DNA of 64,000 nucleotides from Mesorhizobium escarrei (lineage in GTDB: Bacteria; Pseudomonadota; Alphaproteobacteria; Rhizobiales; Rhizobiaceae), in contig NZ_CAKXZT010000121.1 in assembly GCF_935825525.1 (NCBI RefSeq), forward strand, positions 1 through 64,000. Direction: 5' to 3'. The notes below the pieces were generated by a model. That model was not told the DNA's origin. It saw nothing but the letters and a program-made list of their open reading frames with translations, and made no database searches. This document shows, piece by piece, positions 61,180 to 64,000 of this stretch; positions within the stretch are counted from its first letter, which is position 1; every line of letters begins with the position of its first letter. Position numbers and translations under genes: made by a program.

Positions 61180-61506
61180 GGTTCTCGGCGCCAGCGTCAC
61201 GTTCTCGATGACGCTCATGTGCGGGAACAGGTTGAAGCTCTGAAACACGATTCCTACGTTCTGCCGCAGCTTGTTCACATCAATGCCCGGTCCCGAAATC
61301 CGGTCGTCCTCGAGCCTGATTTCGCCGCCCTGGATTTTCTCTAGCCCGTTGATGCAGCGGAGCAACGTGGACTTGCCGCAGCCCGAAGGACCGATGAGGC
61401 AGACGACCTGATGCTCGATGACGTCCAGATTGACGCCTCGCAGCACCTGAAAGGCGCCGAATTCCTTGTGGACGTTCTTGATCTCCAGAAACGCCACTTC
61501 AGCCAC
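61180..61506 (-). pseudogene. amino-acid ABC transporter ATPase, N-terminal fragment
   Basis: GTG 61506 start overlapping the permease stop. Residues 1-108 match GlnQ/HisP-type ATPases: EIKNVHKEFGAFQVLRGVNL, Walker A GPSGCGKST, INGLEKIQGGEI and Q-loop VFQSFNLFPHMSV, up to ENVTLAPR. Family homology then stops at about 61183 and the frame runs into unrelated sequence. Signature and Walker B are missing, so it is inactive. Confidence 0.8.
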
Positions 61507-61818
61507 CTGCCCGCATGCGCGCCGTGTCGCGTTCGATCAGCCGGTCGACGAAACGCGCCTGGGGAATAGTAATCAGTACAAAGAGGATCGCCACGATAGT
61601 GACCGCCGAGAGATTGAAGGCATTGGCGGCGATGATGCGCGACTGGTTGAAGGCATCGACCATACCCCACGACTTGGACGAGGGCGGTATCCTTCTGCAG
61701 GCCAATGAAGTCGTTAAGCAGCGGCGCCATGATGCGGCGCACCGCCTTGGGGCACGATCACATAGCGCCTGGTCTGCATGTAGGAGAGGCCGAGCGAGCG
61801 CGCCCCTTGGGGCGACAT
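61499..61818 (-). pseudogene. amino-acid ABC transporter permease, C-terminal fragment with frameshifts
   Basis: Three consecutive frames give one permease tail: LGLSYMQTRRYVIVPQ, then VRRIMAPLLNDFIGLQKDTA, then MVDAFNQSRIIAANAFNLSA and the last membrane helix to RAGG. Two single-base insertions (near 61748 and 61660) explain the shifts. The N-terminal half is lost. It sits just upstream of the ATPase fragment, the normal order. Confidence 0.75.
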
Positions 61819-61843
61819 TTTATGAGTTCGGTTTGAACTCCCT

Positions 61844-61922
61844 CTATTTTGCTTAGCTTAGCTACGGGAAACCGGGATTTTTTAAACTGGAATTTGGTTT
61901 GAAAGCGTGCTATTTTACTAAG
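61844..61922 (+). promoter_or_regulatory. repeats upstream of abiEi
   Basis: CTATTTTGCTTAG (61844-61856) and CTATTTTACTAAG (61910-61922) match at 11 of 13 positions; the second ends one base before the abiEi start codon. AbiEi antitoxins repress their own promoters through repeats, so these are candidate sites. Confidence 0.4.
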
Positions 61923-61923
61923 T

Positions 61924-62724
61924 ATGGCTGAGCAAAAGCACGGAAAGCTAAACCAACTCGAAAGAACCCTGCCAGAGGGCCTGCTGGCCGATGCGGCCTG
62001 GATGGAGCGGCACGGCTACTCGACGAGTCTGCGCAGCCAGTATGTTTCTGCCGGATGGCTGGTTCAGCCCGTGCGGGGGACATATAAGCGCCCGCTCGGC
62101 GAACTGGACTGGCAAAAGACGATCGTCTCATTGCAGAAACTCATGGGCCGCCACCTTGCTGTCGGAGGGCGTACCGCGCTCGATATGCAAGGTTTCAGCC
62201 ACTATTTGTCAGCCACCGGCCCCTCGACAATCCAGCTATACGGAACAGAGCCGCCACCGGGGTGGCTTGTAAAGCTTCCGCTGAAAGAGACGTTCCGGTT
62301 TCACCAGTCCCAGGCGTTGTTCAAGTCCCTTGCGGAGAACAAGGACGCCTTGCAGGCAGGCACATTGCGGGAGGTGCCGGGACCGTCCGACTGGCCGCTT
62401 GTCGTTTCGACACCCGAGCGCGCCTTGCTTGAGATGCTCGACGAGCTTCCGGGCCGCGAGAGCTTTCACCAGGTCGACATGGTCGTCGAAGGGTTGCGGA
62501 CTCTCAGTCCGCGACGGCTGCAAACTCTTCTTGCTGACTGCAAGAGCGTCAAGGTCAAACGTCTGTTTTTCTGGTTTGCTGATCGGCACAATCCAACATG
62601 GCTGAAACAGATCGACCGCGCAGCCGTGAGCCTTGGCTCCGGCAAACGCATGCTCATAAAAGGCGGCAAGCTTGACCCGAAGTACCTCATAACCGTACCG
62701 AAGAACCTCGGTGCCCCTGTCTGA
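61924..62724 (+). CDS. abiEi: type IV antitoxin AbiEi
   Basis: A 266-residue protein. The N-terminal winged helix (about residues 15-60, WMERHGYSTSLRSQYVSAGW then VRGTYKRP) is followed by the AbiEi antitoxin domain (about 65-260), including VVSTPERALLEMLDELP near 160. It neutralises the AbiEii nucleotidyltransferase without direct binding and represses the operon. It overlaps the abiEii start by 14 bp. Appears complete. Confidence 0.88.
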   Translation: MAEQKHGKLNQLERTLPEGLLADAAWMERHGYSTSLRSQYVSAGWLVQPVRGTYKRPLGELDWQKTIVSLQKLMGRHLAVGGRTALDMQGFSHYLSATGPSTIQLYGTEPPPGWLVKLPLKETFRFHQSQALFKSLAENKDALQAGTLREVPGPSDWPLVVSTPERALLEMLDELPGRESFHQVDMVVEGLRTLSPRRLQTLLADCKSVKVKRLFFWFADRHNPTWLKQIDRAAVSLGSGKRMLIKGGKLDPKYLITVPKNLGAPV

Positions 62725-63361
62725 ACGCTACAGGCGCCAGGTCGCGCTGCTGATCGACGTGATACCGTTCGTCGCCGCCGAAAAGGACTTCGCCCTGAAA
62801 GGCGGGACCGCCATCAACCTGTTCGTACGCGACATGCCACGCCTGTCCGTCGACATCGACCTCACGTATTTACCCGTCGCTCCGCGCCCGGAATCGCTGA
62901 CCGCCATCGACGCAGCCATGAAGCGGATAGCCGCGGCCATTCGGAATGGTATGCGCGGCGTGCGCGTCACTGAGGTCATGAATGCCCGCGAACAGATCGT
63001 AACCAAGCTGACCCTTCAGCGGCCTGATGCGCAGATCAAGATTGAGGTCACACCCGTTCTGCGTGGCTGCGTTTTGGAGCCGGAGATGCGTTCAGTGTCG
63101 CCGGGCGTGGAAGACACCTTTGGGTTCGCGGAAATCCAGGTTGTCTCGTTTCCCGACCTGTATGCTGGCAAGATCATGGCCGCGCTTGACCGGCAGCATC
63201 CGCGCGATCTCTTTGACGTGAGGGACCTGCTTGCCAATGAAAGCTTCGCCGTGCTGTGTCCGACATGTCACCGCTGGTGCCACCACAAAGCCGTCGACAT
63301 ACTGCAGCCGCTGGCAATCCCGGTATTGCGCGCGGCTCGGTACAAAGGCATTCCGCTGTAA
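62711..63361 (+). CDS. abiEii: AbiEii-type nucleotidyltransferase toxin, C-terminally truncated
   Basis: GTG start inside abiEi. Residues 1-178 match AbiEii/DUF1814: motif I as GGTAINLF...DIDL (GG, ten residues, DxD, near 31-58), IKIEVTPVLRG near 109, then DLYAGKIMAALDRQHPRDLF near 151-170 for motifs III and IV. After DVRDLLANE the family sequence stops; the last 38 residues are unrelated. Normal proteins are about 300 residues. The catalytic motifs survive but the helical C-terminal domain is gone, so activity is doubtful. Confidence 0.85.
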   Translation: MPLSERYRRQVALLIDVIPFVAAEKDFALKGGTAINLFVRDMPRLSVDIDLTYLPVAPRPESLTAIDAAMKRIAAAIRNGMRGVRVTEVMNAREQIVTKLTLQRPDAQIKIEVTPVLRGCVLEPEMRSVSPGVEDTFGFAEIQVVSFPDLYAGKIMAALDRQHPRDLFDVRDLLANESFAVLCPTCHRWCHHKAVDILQPLAIPVLRAARYKGIPL

Positions 63362-63599
63362 CCGGCAAGTTGTGCCGATTGATCGATTGATCTTCCAGGC
63401 GCACCTTTGCAGGCCCGGCTCTAGGCGCTGCCCCAAGCTGCGGCGCGTCATACTTTCGCCGGCGGGTGCTGTTTGTCGCAAGGCTGTGGTCAAGCGGTTT
63501 TCCGAAGAAATAAGTCGGGCAGACCGCTCCGAACCTCGGCTGGAGTCTTTCGCGCGTCGCTGATCGCCCATCGCGCCACTTTGTAGCGATGCTCATGGT
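63362..63599. other. no gene supported
   Basis: A forward frame ending TGA near 63563 has coding-like sequence (AVVKRFSEEISRADRSEPRL) and may be the tail of a lost gene, but shows no domain. Nothing else is visible. Confidence 0.4.
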
Positions 63600-63869
63600 C
63601 TATGACGACGGTGCTATCAAATGCATGTCGATATTCGGCATCATCCGGGAGGGGGCGCTCCCATGGATGCAGTCAACCTTACGAGCGTGCCCGACTTCCT
63701 TACCGCGCCAATAGACGCGCGCGTGCAGGTGCGTGAGCATAGCGTCGTCGCGATTGATCGCGTCGATGACTTCTTGGCTGTGCACGAAGGGATCGATGAA
63801 GATGGGCTCTGCCGCTTCGCAGACGACCTTGAAGTTCCTGGTCTGGAAGCTCCATATCATTTCGCTCAT
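63600..63869 (-). CDS. small conserved-looking protein
   Basis: Eighty-nine residues. The first half (MSEMIWSFQTRNFKVVCEAA) resembles small proteins of rhizobial mobile regions that begin MIWxFETxNF and continue with an acidic FxxxEDIDAI-type helix, here SQEVIDAINRDDAM. The C-terminus (after KVDCIHGSAPSRM) may be divergent. AGGAC lies before ATG 63869. Function unknown. Confidence 0.5.
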   Translation of the reverse strand: MSEMIWSFQTRNFKVVCEAAEPIFIDPFVHSQEVIDAINRDDAMLTHLHARVYWRGKEVGHARKVDCIHGSAPSRMMPNIDMHLIAPSS

Positions 63870-64000
63870 CAAGCGTTGTCCTTTCGTCGTGTTAGGCATG
63901 CTGTCCACGGGGCCGGCAGGGCGGAGGATGCGGTAGCGCGAGGAGAAACCCGCGCTAACTTCTAAGGCGCATAGTTACGCGAAAATGGGCGGAGTCGCTG

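Noticed and set aside
1..64000. CRISPR arrays, rRNA genes and intact insertion sequences
   Set aside because: No regularly spaced repeats, no rRNA-like sequence and no transposase domain were seen on either strand.

Overview
The window is GC-rich DNA from an alphaproteobacterium, most likely order Hyphomicrobiales and close to Mesorhizobium. This is inferred from the density of ABC importers, tightly overlapping ATGA-linked operons, GntR/MarR regulators and the style of the genes; no rRNA or other marker gene is present to prove it. Almost everything is accessory catabolism and transport, separated by short zones of genomic wreckage (integrase pieces, a tRNA 3' end, broken genes).

Region 1 (about 1.2-16.7 kb) holds two linked modules. 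A thiolase lies divergent to an operon of acetoacetate-CoA ligase, a thiolase-fold protein lacking the usual nucleophilic Cys, a DUF35 Zn-ribbon/OB protein, a MaoC hydratase and an MFS transporter. A HutC-type GntR regulator follows. Next comes a sugar/polyol operon: SDR dehydrogenase, class II aldolase, ABC importer (binding protein, ATPase, two permeases), PfkB kinase and a second SDR that is broken. The palindrome TGGTTATAACCA occurs in both control regions and probably joins them into one GntR regulon.

Region 2 (17.1-21.5 kb) is a compact cassette of an N-formylglutamate-amidohydrolase-like enzyme, a DUF1704/QEGLA metallohydrolase, an ATP-grasp ligase and an XRE regulator. Region 3 (21.5-26.1 kb) is a scar zone: tandem repeats, a tRNA 3' end, an integrase C-terminus fused to a decapitated VapC, an intact antitoxin, a frameshifted FAD protein and a small protein ending in DESFYLCMYGHW.

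Region 4 (26.1-45.9 kb) is a large organic-acid catabolic island: a PdxA-family dehydrogenase, three isocitrate/isopropylmalate-type dehydrogenases, three MmgE/PrpD proteins, a haloacetate-dehalogenase-like hydrolase, an SDR, an AbrB-type membrane protein, an iron-type ABC importer, a TctCBA tripartite transporter and an FCD-type GntR regulator. TGTTGACAAT occurs upstream of every major transcription unit, pointing to one regulon of unknown substrate.

Region 5 (46-57 kb) starts with small ORFs, then an operon for uptake and oxidation of a peptide-, opine- or amine-like compound: fused dipeptide-type ATPase, MarR regulator, SDR, two FAD oxidoreductases, family 5 binding protein and two permeases. 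A 23-bp dyad (ATAGTTG-N6-TCCACTATCT) precedes both the ATPase gene and marR. Region 6 (57.5-60.5 kb) is a tauABC importer with a tail gene for a second DESFY small protein. Region 7 (60.5-64 kb) holds remnants of an integrase, an SDR and an amino-acid ABC transporter, then an AbiE type IV toxin-antitoxin pair whose toxin has lost its C-terminus, and a small conserved-looking protein.

A recurring theme is stem-loops directly after ABC or TTT binding-protein genes (at 11.37, 44.75, 53.60 and 58.55 kb), which would favour high binding-protein expression relative to the membrane components.
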